Notes: generated by a model from the sequence alone, not told the origin. A stretch of DNA of 64,000 bases from Bradyrhizobium sp. dw_411 (GCF_018449695.1 NZ_JAAVUY010000001.1:1-64000), one strand, 5' to 3'; shown: positions 28,019 through 37,481, counted from the stretch's first letter. Made by a program: numbers and translations.

Positions 28019-28336
28019 ATGATCCGCGGTTTCTTCCGCCTTGTGGGGCTATTGCTGCTGGCCGGCGGATTTATCTTCATGGTCTATGACGGGGCCCGCT
28101 GGGTCGCCGATCAGACCCTGCGGTTTACCCGGTTTGGCCAGTTCTGGAACGATGTCCATCAGACCAGCCAGCAGGCATTCCGGGCCTGGGTAGAGGGCCA
28201 TGCGCCCTGGCTCTGGAACGGCGTCGTGAGGGTTCTTCTCGACCAACCGGTTTTTGCCGTGATGGGCCTATTGGGCATTGTGCTGATGCTGCTGTTCCGG
28301 CCCCGCAAACCCCTGATCGGTTATTCGCGGAACTGA
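28019..28336 (+). CDS. Small membrane protein, unknown function
   Basis: 105 residues with two hydrophobic segments, one at the N-terminus (LVGLLLLAGGFIFMVYDG, about 8-25) and one near the C-terminus (VFAVMGLLGIVLMLLF, about 78-94), separated by an aromatic-rich stretch with several Trp. It ends in RPRKPLIGYSRN. It resembles small conserved proteins seen in Bradyrhizobium-type genomes, which are sometimes labelled as PetM-like, but I cannot support a function. GTAAGGTGACGC precedes the ATG. Confidence 0.75.
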   Translation: MIRGFFRLVGLLLLAGGFIFMVYDGARWVADQTLRFTRFGQFWNDVHQTSQQAFRAWVEGHAPWLWNGVVRVLLDQPVFAVMGLLGIVLMLLFRPRKPLIGYSRN

Positions 28337-28343
28337 CCCGACA

Positions 28344-28377
28344 GGATTGCCAAGTTTACAGGACTGCCAAGTTTAAA
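28344..28377. repeat. 17-base tandem duplication
   Basis: GGATTGCCAAGTTTACA is followed directly by GGACTGCCAAGTTTAAA, 15 of 17 bases identical, just after the stop of the small membrane protein. Confidence 0.7.
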
Positions 28378-28516
28378 GGCGCTGCCGGGCTCATCAGTGC
28401 CGGGGCGACAGGTAACGCGCCCGCCGTAACGGAGCTGCCCTTCTCTGCGTAGAGACATATATCCAGCCCACACATTCCTGGCGTCAATTCGAATGCATCC
28501 CGCAAGGAGGTCATCC

Positions 28517-29176
28517 ATGTTGTTCATGCGCAAAACCACGACGCTGCCGAGCGCCACCGAGGCCCTGCCCGGACGCGCGGCTCCGATCCCGACTTCTGTC
28601 CGCCATTTCGTCAACGGCCATCAAACGCAGCCGCCCTATCCCGCAGGTCTGGAGCAAGCCGTATTCGGACTCGGCTGCTTTTGGGGCGCGGAGCGTAAAT
28701 TCTGGGAACTCGGCAACGGCATCTATACGACGGCCGTGGGGTATGCCGGCGGCCACACCCCGAATCCCACCTATGAAGAAGTATGTTCGGGCCGTACCGG
28801 TCATACCGAAGTCGTTCTGGTGGTGTTCGATCCCAAGGTGATCTCGTACGAGCAACTGCTCAAGACGTTCTGGGAAAGTCACAACCCGACCCAGGGCATG
28901 CGTCAGGGCAATGACGTCGGCACCCAGTATCGTTCCGCGATCTACACGTTCAACGACGCGCAGCGCAAAGCGGTGGATGCGTCGAAGGCCGCCTATCAAA
29001 AGGCGCTGTCCGCAAAAGGCCTCGGCACCATCACCACGGAGGTTGCGCCGTCGAGCGAGTTTTATTTCGCCGAGGACTATCACCAGCAATATCTGGCCAA
29101 GAATCCGGCCGGCTATTGCGGACTTGGCGGCACCGGTGTGTCGTGCCCGATCGGCGCCGGCGTCAGCGTGGCTTGA
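28517..29176 (+). CDS. msrA: Peptide-methionine (S)-S-oxide reductase
   Basis: Repairs oxidised methionine in proteins using thioredoxin. 219 residues. The catalytic motif [13 protein letters not shown] holds the nucleophilic Cys; [45 protein letters not shown]-type sequence and the end [12 protein letters not shown] (resolving cysteines) follow. AAGGAGG lies 6 bases before the ATG. The ~45-residue N-terminal extension ([20 protein letters not shown]) is common in MsrA of this subtype; it lacks a clear signal peptide, so the protein is probably cytoplasmic. An intrinsic terminator follows. Confidence 0.97.
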   Translation: MLFMRKTTTLPSATEALPGRAAPIPTSVRHFVNGHQTQPPYPAGLEQAVFGLGCFWGAERKFWELGNGIYTTAVGYAGGHTPNPTYEEVCSGRTGHTEVVLVVFDPKVISYEQLLKTFWESHNPTQGMRQGNDVGTQYRSAIYTFNDAQRKAVDASKAAYQKALSAKGLGTITTEVAPSSEFYFAEDYHQQYLAKNPAGYCGLGGTGVSCPIGAGVSVA

Positions 29177-29190
29177 TCGCTTGCATTGGA

Positions 29191-29218
29191 TGGAAGGCCG
29201 GCAGCGGCCTTCCATTTT
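29191..29218 (+). terminator. Intrinsic terminator of msrA
   Basis: TGGAAGGCCG and CGGCCTTCCA form a perfect 10-bp stem with a GCAG loop, followed by TTTTCT. It begins 15 bases after the msrA stop. Confidence 0.9.
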
Positions 29219-29309
29219 CTGCGTTCCACGTCTCCTTTGCGCATCTTGGGCAAAAAAACCCTTTGTTAACCATAACCGGTGCAAGACTGAGGCTGTCTCG
29301 CTTGAGGGG

Positions 29310-30095
29310 ATGGCTCCGGTGCGGGTTGCGCGCGCGTTTCGATTGCCGATCATTACCGCCATGACTGCGCTCGCTTTGTCGGGCTGCGTGCACTCGGGCT
29401 CGCCGGTCGCGAACACACAGCCGCGAAGCGATCTCGATGCGATGGCTTACGGTCAGCCGGCTTATTATCCGGCTCCCGTTGCCGGCGCCGCGCCTCCAGC
29501 CAATTCCGGCGGCGCCATCGCAGCGCTGAACGCCAGTTTGTCCGCGCGCCGGCGCGCTTACGCGCAGCCTCAGCCCGCGCAATATGCTCCGCCTCAGGCG
29601 GCCTACGCCGCAGCCCCGATGCCGGTAGCTTATGATTCCTCTTACCGGCTCGATGCCGGCGATAGATTGCGGGTCGTGGTCTATGGCCAGGAAGGCCTCA
29701 CCAACACCTATGCGATCGATGCCGGTGGCTCCATCACGATGCCATTGATCGGTTCGGTGCCGGCGCGCGGACGAACGCCGGCTGGTCTCGCCGCCGAGAT
29801 CACCGGCCGGCTGCGCAACGGTTACATCCGCGAGCCATCCGTGGCGGTCGAGATCGAATCCTATCGGCCGTTCTTCATCCTCGGTGAAGTCGCAGCCCCC
29901 GGCCAATATCCCTACGTCCCGAATATGAGCGTCGAAAGTGCGGTGGCGATTGCCGGCGGTTTCTCGCCTCGCGCCAAGCGAGACCAGGTGACGCTGACCC
30001 ACACGGATAGTTCGGGTTCAACGCGCTATGTGGTGCCGCTCGGCACGGCTATCAGCCCCGGCGATACCGTGCTGGTCGGCGAACGCTGGTTCTGA
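29310..30095 (+). CDS. Polysaccharide export lipoprotein (Wza/ExoF type)
   Basis: Outer-membrane-associated export protein for capsule or exopolysaccharide. The N-terminus has a hydrophobic signal ending in the lipobox LSGC (Cys near residue 31), then a low-complexity Pro/Ala/Gln linker. The export domain begins YRLDAGDRLRVVVYGQEGL and has PLIGSVPARGRTPAGLAAEI; an SLBB-like segment follows (FFILGEVAAPGQYPYV, VAIAGGFSPRAKR). GTG at 29319 is as likely a start as ATG at 29310, because GAGGGG is better spaced for it. No polymerase, chain-length or glycosyltransferase genes flank it, so its polysaccharide is unknown. Confidence 0.92.
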   Translation: MAPVRVARAFRLPIITAMTALALSGCVHSGSPVANTQPRSDLDAMAYGQPAYYPAPVAGAAPPANSGGAIAALNASLSARRRAYAQPQPAQYAPPQAAYAAAPMPVAYDSSYRLDAGDRLRVVVYGQEGLTNTYAIDAGGSITMPLIGSVPARGRTPAGLAAEITGRLRNGYIREPSVAVEIESYRPFFILGEVAAPGQYPYVPNMSVESAVAIAGGFSPRAKRDQVTLTHTDSSGSTRYVVPLGTAISPGDTVLVGERWF

Positions 30096-30113
30096 CGAAG
30101 GACGAAGTGCTTC

Positions 30114-30154
30114 GTCATTCCGGGACACGCTTCTTAGCGTGGACCCGGAATGAC
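30114..30154. repeat. Palindromic intergenic repeat, CATTCCGG family (copy 2)
   Basis: Outer arms GTCATTCCGGG and CCCGGAATGAC match those at 3721-3801; an inner CACGC/GCGTG stem closes the loop. It lies between convergent genes (export lipoprotein and dienelactone hydrolase). Confidence 0.85.
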
Positions 30155-30163
30155 ATCGTAAAA

Positions 30164-30838
30164 TTACTTCTTCAAATGCTTGGCAAGGAAATCGAGGCTG
30201 CGCGGCCAGGCGATATCAGAGCTCGCCTTGTCGTAGCTTGGCCGCTCGTCGCAGTGGAAGCCGTGCTGCGCGCCGGGATAGACGTAGATCTCGACATCGG
30301 GCCGCTTGGCGCGGATGGTCTCGACGTCGCTGAGCGGAATGCCCGCATCCTTTTCGCCGAAATGCAATTGCGTCGGCACCTGCGGCTTGTCGTCGGCAAA
30401 GCGAACGACGGCGCCGCCGTAATAACCGATCGCGGCAGAGAGGCCGGACAGCTTGGTGGCCGCCGCATAGGCGATACTGCCGCCGAGGCAAAAGCCGATA
30501 ATGCCGACCGGCCCGACATCCTTCACGGCATCGATCGCCGCCTGGGTGTCGCGCAGCATTGCGGCCCAATCCGGATTGGCAACGAATTTGCGCGCCACGG
30601 CGATCTCGTCGGGCGAATAACCGGACTGGAAATTGGGCTCGACGCGATCGAAGATCGCGGGCGCGATCGCGACATACCCCTCACCGGCGAGGCGGTCGCA
30701 AACCGCACGGATGTGGTGATTGACGCCAAAGATTTCCTGGATCACCACGACAGCCCCTTTGGGCGCGGCCGCGGGATCGGCCCGGTAGCCGCCGAGTTGG
30801 AAACTGTCCGAAGCCGTCAGCTTGATGTCATGTCCCAC
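30164..30838 (-). CDS. Dienelactone hydrolase family protein
   Basis: A 224-residue alpha/beta hydrolase. Family features: VVIQEIFGVNHHIRAVCDRLAGEGY near the start (Glu contacts the nucleophile), the elbow GIIGFCLGGSIAY with a Cys nucleophile, and the late YPGAQHGFHCDERPSY with the catalytic His; an Asp lies in EKDAGIP. All triad positions are present. The classic reaction opens dienelactone to maleylacetate in chloroaromatic degradation, but no other pathway genes are near, so the substrate is uncertain. It is cytoplasmic, with no signal peptide. Confidence 0.94.
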   Translation of the reverse strand: MGHDIKLTASDSFQLGGYRADPAAAPKGAVVVIQEIFGVNHHIRAVCDRLAGEGYVAIAPAIFDRVEPNFQSGYSPDEIAVARKFVANPDWAAMLRDTQAAIDAVKDVGPVGIIGFCLGGSIAYAAATKLSGLSAAIGYYGGAVVRFADDKPQVPTQLHFGEKDAGIPLSDVETIRAKRPDVEIYVYPGAQHGFHCDERPSYDKASSDIAWPRSLDFLAKHLKK

Positions 30839-30904
30839 GGGTCATCCATTTGCTTTTAGAGTTGCGCGAATTTGTTGGCGGCGAGATTGGAAAGCTGAAG
30901 CGGC

Positions 30905-31267
30905 CTACCACACCAGATACGGCATATGATAGCCGCTCTCGCCTTTCCAGCCGGTCAGCCTGCCCCTGCGGAACTGCAGATAGATCGGATCCCTGCGCGC
31001 GAATAGAATGATGCCACTGGTGTCGCGGATCGCCAGATAGATTTCATTGCCGCGGCGGCCGCTGACATAGCGCAGTGGCACGCCCAAGGTCTGTGAGACT
31101 TCCCCGACATTCATGCCGAAAGCCAGCGGCGTGTTGTCAGGCCATATCGTCATCAGGGACGGCGTGTACGGTCCGCCGGCCGGCGCGGGTGGTGTGGCAT
31201 TCGCAGGGGCCGAGAGGCCTGCGAACATCGCGAGCGCTAAAATTGCCGAAGCAGCCGATATCTTCAT
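30905..31267 (-). CDS. Small secreted protein, unknown function
   Basis: 120 residues with a clear Sec signal peptide (MKISAASAILALAMFAGLSA, cleavage likely after ANA at 24). The mature part, ending in RRDPIYLQFRRGRLTGWKGE and YHMPYLVW, looks like a single compact alpha/beta domain of the SmpA/OmlA (BamE-like) kind: a helix GEVSQTLGVPLRYVSGRRG and strands EIYLAIRDTSGIILFA. That resemblance is only by eye. It is monocistronic, followed by the dienelactone hydrolase gene on the same strand 66 bases on. Confidence 0.8.
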   Translation of the reverse strand: MKISAASAILALAMFAGLSAPANATPPAPAGGPYTPSLMTIWPDNTPLAFGMNVGEVSQTLGVPLRYVSGRRGNEIYLAIRDTSGIILFARRDPIYLQFRRGRLTGWKGESGYHMPYLVW

Positions 31268-31545
31268 GATGCAACCTTCTTGTTTTGGACTCGCGTCGTT
31301 CTGGTCCTGCCGCCGCGCGGAATAAACACCTGATCCGGCAATAAATTATGTCAGCGTTATTGCCCCAACGCACAACACTAATTTGGCATTTTATTTTTTT
31401 TGATCAATTCCAAATTGGATTGCCCCCAGAACGGATCACGATCATTCTGCATATTATCTGGCATCGGACCGGTGGGTGCCAGCCCATAACCAAAAGAGTG
31501 TTGCCGCCGTAAGCGGTGTCATTCACCGGCAAGGGAAGAGAGACA

Positions 31546-32034
31546 ATGCCTAATCTCAACATCAATGGGCGGAATATGTCCGTCGAGGCAGCGAACGATA
31601 CGCCGCTGCTTTGGGTCATCCGCGAGCAATTGCAGATGACCGGCACAAAGTTCGGTTGCGGCGCCGGTCTGTGTGGCGCCTGCACCGTTCATGTTAACGG
31701 CGAAGCCGTACGATCCTGCCAGACGTCCGTCAGCGACGCCGCCGGCAAAAAAATCACCACCATCGAGGGTCTCAGCGTCAAGGGCGACCATCCGTTGCAG
31801 AAAGCATGGATCGCCGAGCAGGTCCCGCAATGCGGCTACTGTCAATCCGGACAGATCATGCAGGCAGCCTCGCTGCTCGCCAAGAATTCAAATCCGACCA
31901 AGGATGAGGTGGTTGCGCACATGGACGGCAATCTCTGCCGCTGCATGACCTATTCTCGCATTCAGAAAGCAATCATGCGCGCCGCCGCCGATATGCGCAC
32001 CGCGTCCAACGCTGGCGATCGGAGGCCCACATGA
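31546..32034 (+). CDS. (2Fe-2S)-binding subunit of molybdenum hydroxylase (IorA type)
   Basis: Small subunit of a xanthine-oxidase-family enzyme that passes electrons from the molybdenum cofactor. 162 residues. The N-terminal plant-type ferredoxin domain has [17 protein letters not shown] and a Cys in RSCQTS; the C-terminal domain has [17 protein letters not shown] and NLCRCMTY, so both [2Fe-2S] clusters are complete. AAGGGAAGAGAG precedes the ATG. It overlaps the large-subunit gene by ATGA. There is no FAD subunit gene, matching the isoquinoline oxidoreductase/aldehyde dehydrogenase subtype that uses quinone or cytochrome acceptors. Confidence 0.96.
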   Translation: MPNLNINGRNMSVEAANDTPLLWVIREQLQMTGTKFGCGAGLCGACTVHVNGEAVRSCQTSVSDAAGKKITTIEGLSVKGDHPLQKAWIAEQVPQCGYCQSGQIMQAASLLAKNSNPTKDEVVAHMDGNLCRCMTYSRIQKAIMRAAADMRTASNAGDRRPT

Positions 32035-34331
32035 ATACGCACGTGAAAATCACCCAGACAGCAGGCGAACCCGCCGATCTCAGCCGCCGTTCGTTCCTCG
32101 TCGGCACCGCTGCTGCAGGCCTCGCACTCGGCTATTCCGCTGTCCCCGGCCTGCTTGGCGCCGATCAGGCGCTCGCTGCCACCGGCAATTTCGATCCCAG
32201 TGTCTGGTATTCGATCGCACCGGACGGGCTTGTCACGGTTACCTGCGGCAAGGCCGACATGGGCCAGCATATCGCCTCGACCATGGCGCAGATCATCGCC
32301 GAAGAACTCGGCGCGAGCTGGAAGGACATGCGGGTTCAACTCGCATCCAACGACCCGAAGTTCAACGACCCCGTGCTCGGCGCGCAGATTACCGGCGGCA
32401 GCTGGAGCACGATGATGAACTACGATGCCATGAGTCGCGCGGGAGCCGCGGGACGCTTGGCACTGACGGAAGCCGCAGCCACTGCGATGGGCGTGCCCGC
32501 CAGTGAACTGGTCGTCAGGGAGTCCACGGTTACGCATCCGAAGTCGAAGAAGTCGATGACGTTTGCGGACATCGTCAAGAGCGGCAAGGCCACCAAGACC
32601 TTTACGCCCGACGAACTCAAGGCGATCAAGCTCAAGACGCCGGACCAATACACCATGATCGGTGTTTCGGTTCCGCAACTCGACATCCCCTCGAAGACCA
32701 ACGGGACCGCCAAATACGGCATCGACGTCATGTTGCCGGGCATGGTCTACGGCAAGGTCGTCACTCCGCCGGTGCGTTATGGCGCCACGGTAAAGTCGGT
32801 CGACGACAGCGAAGCCAAAAAAGTACCGGGCTTCATCAAGGCCGTTACGCTCGACGACAAGACCGCCACCACCACCGGCTGGGTCGTGGCGGTCGCCAAC
32901 ACTTATGCCAACGCCCGCAAGGCCGCGGACGCGCTCAAGATTACCTATAACGATGGTCCGAACGCCAAGCTGTCGAGCGAATCCCTGCTCACCGAAGCCA
33001 AGCGGTTGCAGAAGCTGGACGACTCCGGTCTGTTCTTCGTCAAGGACGGCGATACGGCAGCGGCGTTCGGCACGGCGGCAAAGGTGTTCGAGGCGGAGTA
33101 CACCACCAACATTAATATCCATGCGCCGCTGGAACCGATGAACGCCACGGCGCAGTTGCAGGGCGATATCTGGCACCTCTATTCCGGCAACCAGTTTGCG
33201 ACACGCTCCGGCGCGATCGCGGCCGGCGCCGCCGGGGTCGATCCGAAATTTGTCGTGATGCATCAGATGTGGCTGGGCGGCGGCTTCGGCCGGCGTCTCG
33301 ACGCCGACATGATGGTCCCGGCAGTGCAGGCGGCGAAGGCCGTCGGCAAGCCGGTCAAGGTCATCTATTCGCGCGAAAATGACATGACCATGGACTTCTC
33401 GCGTCCGCTGACGTTCCAGAAGGTCAAGGCAGGTCTGGACGGCGACGGCAAACTGATCGCGTTGAACCACGACGTGGTCAGCGCGTGGCCGACCAAGCGC
33501 TGGGGGATTCCCGATTTCCTCACGCCTTCGGTCGACAAGAAAGGCGGTCTCGACGGCTTCACCGTGAACGGCGCGGACTTCTTCTACACCGTGCCCAATC
33601 ACAATGTCCGCGCGATCCTCAACGAGATGGCACACAACGCCACCCCGTCGGGTCAGTTGCGATCGGTGGCGCCGGGCTGGACCTTCTGGGCGGTCGAAAG
33701 CATGGTCGATGAACTCGCCCATGCGGCGGGCAAGGATCCGGCGCAATACCGGATCGACATGCTCGACGGCAAGGGCGCCAATGCCGGTGGTGCGCAACGT
33801 CTGCGCAACACCTTGCTCGCGGCCATGGGCATGGCCGGCTACGGCTCCAGGCAATTGCCGAAAGGCGAAGGCATGGGCGTGGCCTGCGTGTCATCGCAGG
33901 AACGAGCAACGGCAAGCTGGACCGCCTGCGTCGCCCATGTTGCGGTGACGCCAAGCGGCGAGGTCAAGGTCAAGAAACTGACCGTGGCCACGGACGTCGG
34001 CACGCAAGTACATCCCGACAACATCCGCGCCCAGGTCGAGGGGGCTGCGTTGTGGGGCCTGTCGCTGGCCTTGTACGAAAAGGCGACGTTGAAGGATGGC
34101 GGTATCGAGCAGACCAACTTTGATACCTACACGCCGCTCCGGATGAGTCAGGTGCCGGAAGTCGCCATCAGCGTCATCGCCAATGGCGAAAAAGCCACGG
34201 GCGTCGGCGAACCCGCCGTGACCGTGATCGCGCCGGCGCTCGCCAACGCGATCTTCAATGCCTCGGGCGCCCGCGTCCGCTCGCTGCCGATCACGGCAGA
34301 AGCAGTTAAGGCGGGAATGTCGAAGGCATAG
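32031..34331 (+). CDS. Molybdopterin-binding subunit of xanthine dehydrogenase family (IorB type)
   Basis: Large catalytic subunit, 766 residues. A twin-arginine signal ([20 protein letters not shown], about residues 18-40) shows export of the folded holoenzyme to the periplasm, carrying the small subunit with it. The first domain has [20 protein letters not shown], with [20 protein letters not shown] as the cofactor-binding loop and [16 protein letters not shown] near the end, plus [17 protein letters not shown], which holds the active-site Glu. The substrate (N-heterocycle or aldehyde) cannot be decided. No cytochrome c subunit or XdhC-like maturation gene is adjacent. A strong terminator follows. 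Confidence 0.95.
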   Translation: MNTHVKITQTAGEPADLSRRSFLVGTAAAGLALGYSAVPGLLGADQALAATGNFDPSVWYSIAPDGLVTVTCGKADMGQHIASTMAQIIAEELGASWKDMRVQLASNDPKFNDPVLGAQITGGSWSTMMNYDAMSRAGAAGRLALTEAAATAMGVPASELVVRESTVTHPKSKKSMTFADIVKSGKATKTFTPDELKAIKLKTPDQYTMIGVSVPQLDIPSKTNGTAKYGIDVMLPGMVYGKVVTPPVRYGATVKSVDDSEAKKVPGFIKAVTLDDKTATTTGWVVAVANTYANARKAADALKITYNDGPNAKLSSESLLTEAKRLQKLDDSGLFFVKDGDTAAAFGTAAKVFEAEYTTNINIHAPLEPMNATAQLQGDIWHLYSGNQFATRSGAIAAGAAGVDPKFVVMHQMWLGGGFGRRLDADMMVPAVQAAKAVGKPVKVIYSRENDMTMDFSRPLTFQKVKAGLDGDGKLIALNHDVVSAWPTKRWGIPDFLTPSVDKKGGLDGFTVNGADFFYTVPNHNVRAILNEMAHNATPSGQLRSVAPGWTFWAVESMVDELAHAAGKDPAQYRIDMLDGKGANAGGAQRLRNTLLAAMGMAGYGSRQLPKGEGMGVACVSSQERATASWTACVAHVAVTPSGEVKVKKLTVATDVGTQVHPDNIRAQVEGAALWGLSLALYEKATLKDGGIEQTNFDTYTPLRMSQVPEVAISVIANGEKATGVGEPAVTVIAPALANAIFNASGARVRSLPITAEAVKAGMSKA

Positions 34332-34356
34332 TCGGCATCGCCGATCTCGACAACGA

Positions 34357-34388
34357 TCCGCCGGAGCCTGTCTCCGGCGGATTTTTTG
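34357..34388 (+). terminator. Intrinsic terminator of the iorAB-like pair
   Basis: ATCCGCCGGAG and CTCCGGCGGAT form an 11-bp stem with a 5-base loop, followed by TTTTTT. It starts 25 bases after the large-subunit stop. Confidence 0.93.
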
Positions 34389-34622
34389 CGTCCGGCTGTT
34401 TCCATGCCGTGTCCCGATCATCGCGATCCAGAGTCCGGCGGTCGTACTAACCTTCGCAAATCACTGCTGCATTTTCTGCCCGAGCCGGCAGCAGCAATAA
34501 CATTCCTTCAAATTTTACGCTTCCCCATCAACAAGCGTTCATCGCTTCTGTTAATCCGGGAGAATATGTTCTTAAGCTAGTTCTTTCGCTGTCGGCCACC
34601 TTTAGTTGCCCAGCGAGGCTCC

Positions 34623-35717
34623 ATGTCAGCTCTACCGAAACCTTCCACCAAACGCCGGCTGCTGCTGGCGTCCGATCGCAGCGATCAGAGCAGTGAGCTG
34701 GCGAACATTCTGCAAACCGTGAGCGAGGTGGATACCATCTCGACGTCGGAGATTCCCGACAACCCCGCCGGTCATTTTTCCGGGATTGTGGTCGATATCA
34801 ATCTGCGTTCCGCCGAAAGCGTGCAGGTGGTTCGCAACAAGCTGCGGGGCGAACCCTACCGCGCGATGCCGCGGCTGTTCGTTCTCGCCGATGCGTTACA
34901 CCACGGCTCGATGCAGGCCTGGGCTTTAGGCGCCACCGACACGATCTCGCGGCCGTTCGATGCACGGGGCATTCTGCACCGCGTTAGTGCGGCCTTTCCG
35001 GACTCCACCGGCTTCGATGCGACGGATCGCGGCAAGACCCTGAACAGGGGTGTCGTTGCCGCGCACGACGTCATGGTCAAGATCTTCGACAAGCTTCCAG
35101 CCGGAGTACCGTTGCAGTTCGACGATATCGTGAAAGCCGAAAACAAGATTCTGAAGGCAATCAAGCACTCTTCCTTGCGCGAGTGGCTGACGACGGTCGG
35201 CTGTCACCACACTGCCAGCTATCGTCACTGCCTGTTCGTCACCGGTTTCTCCGTCGCGTTCGCGCAGCATCTGGGCATGCGTGAAGACGACCAGCGCCGG
35301 CTGGCGCGGGCCGCCCTTCTGCACGACGTCGGCAAGGCCTTTATTCCGGTCACGATTCTAGACAAGCCGAGCGAGCTGACACCCGAGGAGACGGTCGAAA
35401 TCCGCAAGCACCCGCGTCTCGGCTATGATGCACTCAAAGCCCAGGGCAGTTTCCCGCCGGAGATGCTGGATGTCGTGCTGCACCATCATGAATTCCTGGA
35501 TGGCACCGGATATCCCGACGGTCTGCATGGCGACCAGATCAGCGACATCGTGCGCCTGACCACGATCGTGGACATCTATGCGGCGCTGGTGGAGCAGCGC
35601 GCCTACCGGTTGCCGTTTACGCACGCCAACGCCTTCGCGGTCATGGAAAAGATGCAGGGCAAGCTCGACCAGCATCTGCTGCACGCGTTCCGTCCGGTGA
35701 CGCTTGGGTCTTATTGA
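34623..35717 (+). CDS. HD-GYP domain protein with receiver-like N-terminus
   Basis: Likely cyclic-di-GMP phosphodiesterase. 364 residues. An N-terminal receiver-like domain (about 10-130) has GIVVDINLRSAE, where Asp could be phosphorylated, but the usual Lys-Pro of the last strand is Arg-Pro (ISRPFDARG). The HD-GYP domain follows: ALLHDVGKAFIP (His234-Asp235), HHHEFLDGTGYPDGLHGDQI with the GYP signature, and IVRLTTIVDIYAAL, so the metal-binding residues appear intact. No partner kinase is adjacent. It probably lowers c-di-GMP to affect motility or surface behaviour. Confidence 0.93.
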   Translation: MSALPKPSTKRRLLLASDRSDQSSELANILQTVSEVDTISTSEIPDNPAGHFSGIVVDINLRSAESVQVVRNKLRGEPYRAMPRLFVLADALHHGSMQAWALGATDTISRPFDARGILHRVSAAFPDSTGFDATDRGKTLNRGVVAAHDVMVKIFDKLPAGVPLQFDDIVKAENKILKAIKHSSLREWLTTVGCHHTASYRHCLFVTGFSVAFAQHLGMREDDQRRLARAALLHDVGKAFIPVTILDKPSELTPEETVEIRKHPRLGYDALKAQGSFPPEMLDVVLHHHEFLDGTGYPDGLHGDQISDIVRLTTIVDIYAALVEQRAYRLPFTHANAFAVMEKMQGKLDQHLLHAFRPVTLGSY

Positions 35718-35739
35718 TTGGTAGGTTGAGGCCTCACCG

Positions 35740-35851
35740 CCATTGCCTGAGACAAACGCGAAGCGTTTGCGCAAGGGAGCGTTGGCGACGAAGCAATCCA
35801 TCTCGCAACGAGAAGGAAAGCTGGACTGCTTCGCTTACGCTCGCAATGACG
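35740..35851. repeat. CATTGC...GCAATGAC intergenic repeat (copy 1)
   Basis: It begins CATTGCCTGAG and ends CTCGCAATGAC, with GAAGCAATCCATCTCGC in the middle and an extra AAACGCGAAGCGTTT palindrome. A cleaner copy with the same core is at 58671-58753. It fills the gap between convergent genes. Confidence 0.75.
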
Positions 35852-35866
35852 GAACCAAGGATCGCC

Positions 35867-36286
35867 CTACTCCGCCTCACCCTCATACGACGATATCTCA
35901 ATCAGACTCCCATCGGGATCGCGGCAATAGACCGACCGCAGCGTGCCACGCGCGCCTTGTCTTGGCCCGGGGCCTTCTTCGATCGCGACCCCGCACGCCC
36001 GCAGATGCGCGACCACCTGTTCCGGCGGGCTTGACGTAAGAAAACACAGATCGTCGCTGCCGGCGGCCACATGATCCGCAGTGAACCACTCGGCCTTGTC
36101 GGCGCCGAGCGGCCGTACGTTGATTTTCTGGTTGCCGAACATCAGCGATGTCCGCTTGGGCTTGCCCGGGCCCGGCTCGGACACCCTGATCTCCATGCCG
36201 AGAACCCGGTGATACCATTCGGCTGAGCGCGCCACGTCGGCGACATTGATCACGAGATGATCGAGCGCGTTGACTTTGACAGACAT
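35867..36286 (-). CDS. VOC family protein (glyoxalase/dioxygenase fold)
   Basis: 139 residues with two beta-alpha-beta-beta-beta units: ALDHLVINVADVARSAEWYH and RVLGMEIRV at the start (metal-ligand His in LDHL), and the second half with SVYCRDPDGSLIEISSYEG, whose Glu is the other usual metal ligand. The family includes glyoxalase I, ring-cleaving dioxygenases and fosfomycin-resistance proteins; the general pattern resembles virulence/glyoxalase-like members and the substrate is unknown. It is transcribed divergently from the TctC-like gene. Confidence 0.92.
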   Translation of the reverse strand: MSVKVNALDHLVINVADVARSAEWYHRVLGMEIRVSEPGPGKPKRTSLMFGNQKINVRPLGADKAEWFTADHVAAGSDDLCFLTSSPPEQVVAHLRACGVAIEEGPGPRQGARGTLRSVYCRDPDGSLIEISSYEGEAE

Positions 36287-36426
36287 AGGCTATCCTTTCG
36301 TCGCAGATCCGTGCGCATGTGCCGCGCTGGCCGCGTCACATTTTGTTTGTTACAACGCGGACCGCCGTTAATTCAACAAGATCGGGCCGCGCAAAGCGGT
36401 TGGGGAATGACAGGGAGAAGCCACTT

Positions 36427-37431
36427 ATGGGAAGAAACCGCTTGGCATCACGTCGTGCCGCGATGGGTCTGGTTGCACTTGGTTTCTCGGCTCTAGCCTT
36501 GCCGCTTGCCTTGCCGGTGGGCAGCGCCTTCGCCCTGGACTATCCGACGCGGCCGGTTCGTTTCATTGTCGGATATCCGGCCGGCGGCTCGACCGACATC
36601 GTGGCCCGATTGGTCGGACAGAAGCTATCTGAACGGCTGGGCCAGCAATTCGTGATCGAGAACAAGCCCGGCGCCGGCAACAACATCGGTACCGAGACCG
36701 TCGTCAAGGCCGATCCCGACGGTTACACGGTGCTGCTGGTCAATCCTGCCAACTTCATCAACGCGTCGCTCTACGTCAACCTCAACTTCAATTTCATCCG
36801 CGACATCGCGCCGGTCGCCGCGTTCAATCGCGTGCCGAACATCATGACGGTCAGCCCGGGCATCAAGGCGAAAACCGTCGCCGAATTCATCGCCTATGTG
36901 AAGGCCAATCCCGGCAAGGTGAACCTGGCGTCGTCGGGCAATGGCACGTCGGTGCATCTGTCCGGCGAAATGTTCATGGCGATGACCGGCGCGAAGATGC
37001 TGCATGTGCCCTACCGGGGCGCGGCGCCTGCGACCACCGACCTGCTTGGCGACCGCGTCCAGGTGCTGTTCGACAACATGCCCTCCATCATCGGGCATAT
37101 CCGTGGCGGTGCGTTGCGCGCACTGGCCGTGACGACGGCGACGCGGTCGTCTGAACTGCCCGACGTCCCCACCGTCGGCGAGACCGTGCCGGGCTACGAG
37201 GCCAGCGCGCTGTTCGGCATGGGCGCGCCAAAGAACACCCCGCCGGAGATCATCGCCAAGCTGAACAAGGAAATCAACGCGGTGCTGGCCGATCCCGAGG
37301 TGAAGAAGCGCTTCGTCGAGCTCGGCGGCGACCCGGTGATCGCCACGCCGGAAGAGTTCGGCGCGATGATCGCGGCCGAGACCGAAAAATGGGAAAAGGT
37401 CGTCAAATTCGCCGGCATCAAGATCGAATAA
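36427..37431 (+). CDS. Tripartite tricarboxylate transporter binding protein (TctC/Bug family)
   Basis: Periplasmic solute receptor of about 334 residues. The signal sequence has SRRAAMGLVALGFSALALP and cleaves before LDYPTRPVRF, the standard mature start. Family signatures are IVGYPAGGSTDIVARLVGQK, VIENKPGAGNNIGTETVVKA and VPYRGAAPATTDLLGDRVQV. Bug proteins bind carboxylates or related small molecules. No TctA/TctB membrane genes are adjacent, which is usual for this expanded family. The ATG at 36427 is chosen because it gives the complete signal peptide. Confidence 0.96.
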   Translation: MGRNRLASRRAAMGLVALGFSALALPLALPVGSAFALDYPTRPVRFIVGYPAGGSTDIVARLVGQKLSERLGQQFVIENKPGAGNNIGTETVVKADPDGYTVLLVNPANFINASLYVNLNFNFIRDIAPVAAFNRVPNIMTVSPGIKAKTVAEFIAYVKANPGKVNLASSGNGTSVHLSGEMFMAMTGAKMLHVPYRGAAPATTDLLGDRVQVLFDNMPSIIGHIRGGALRALAVTTATRSSELPDVPTVGETVPGYEASALFGMGAPKNTPPEIIAKLNKEINAVLADPEVKKRFVELGGDPVIATPEEFGAMIAAETEKWEKVVKFAGIKIE

Positions 37432-37481
37432 GGAACCTCGACAAGTCCGGGCGTTTTCCGCCGGAAATCCAGGAGCCAGCC

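Noticed and set aside
31962-33854. 630-codon open frame on the minus strand
   Set aside because: It is entirely antisense to the well-supported IorB-type gene, has low-complexity Arg/Gly/His composition and no recognisable domain; such long shadows are common at high GC.
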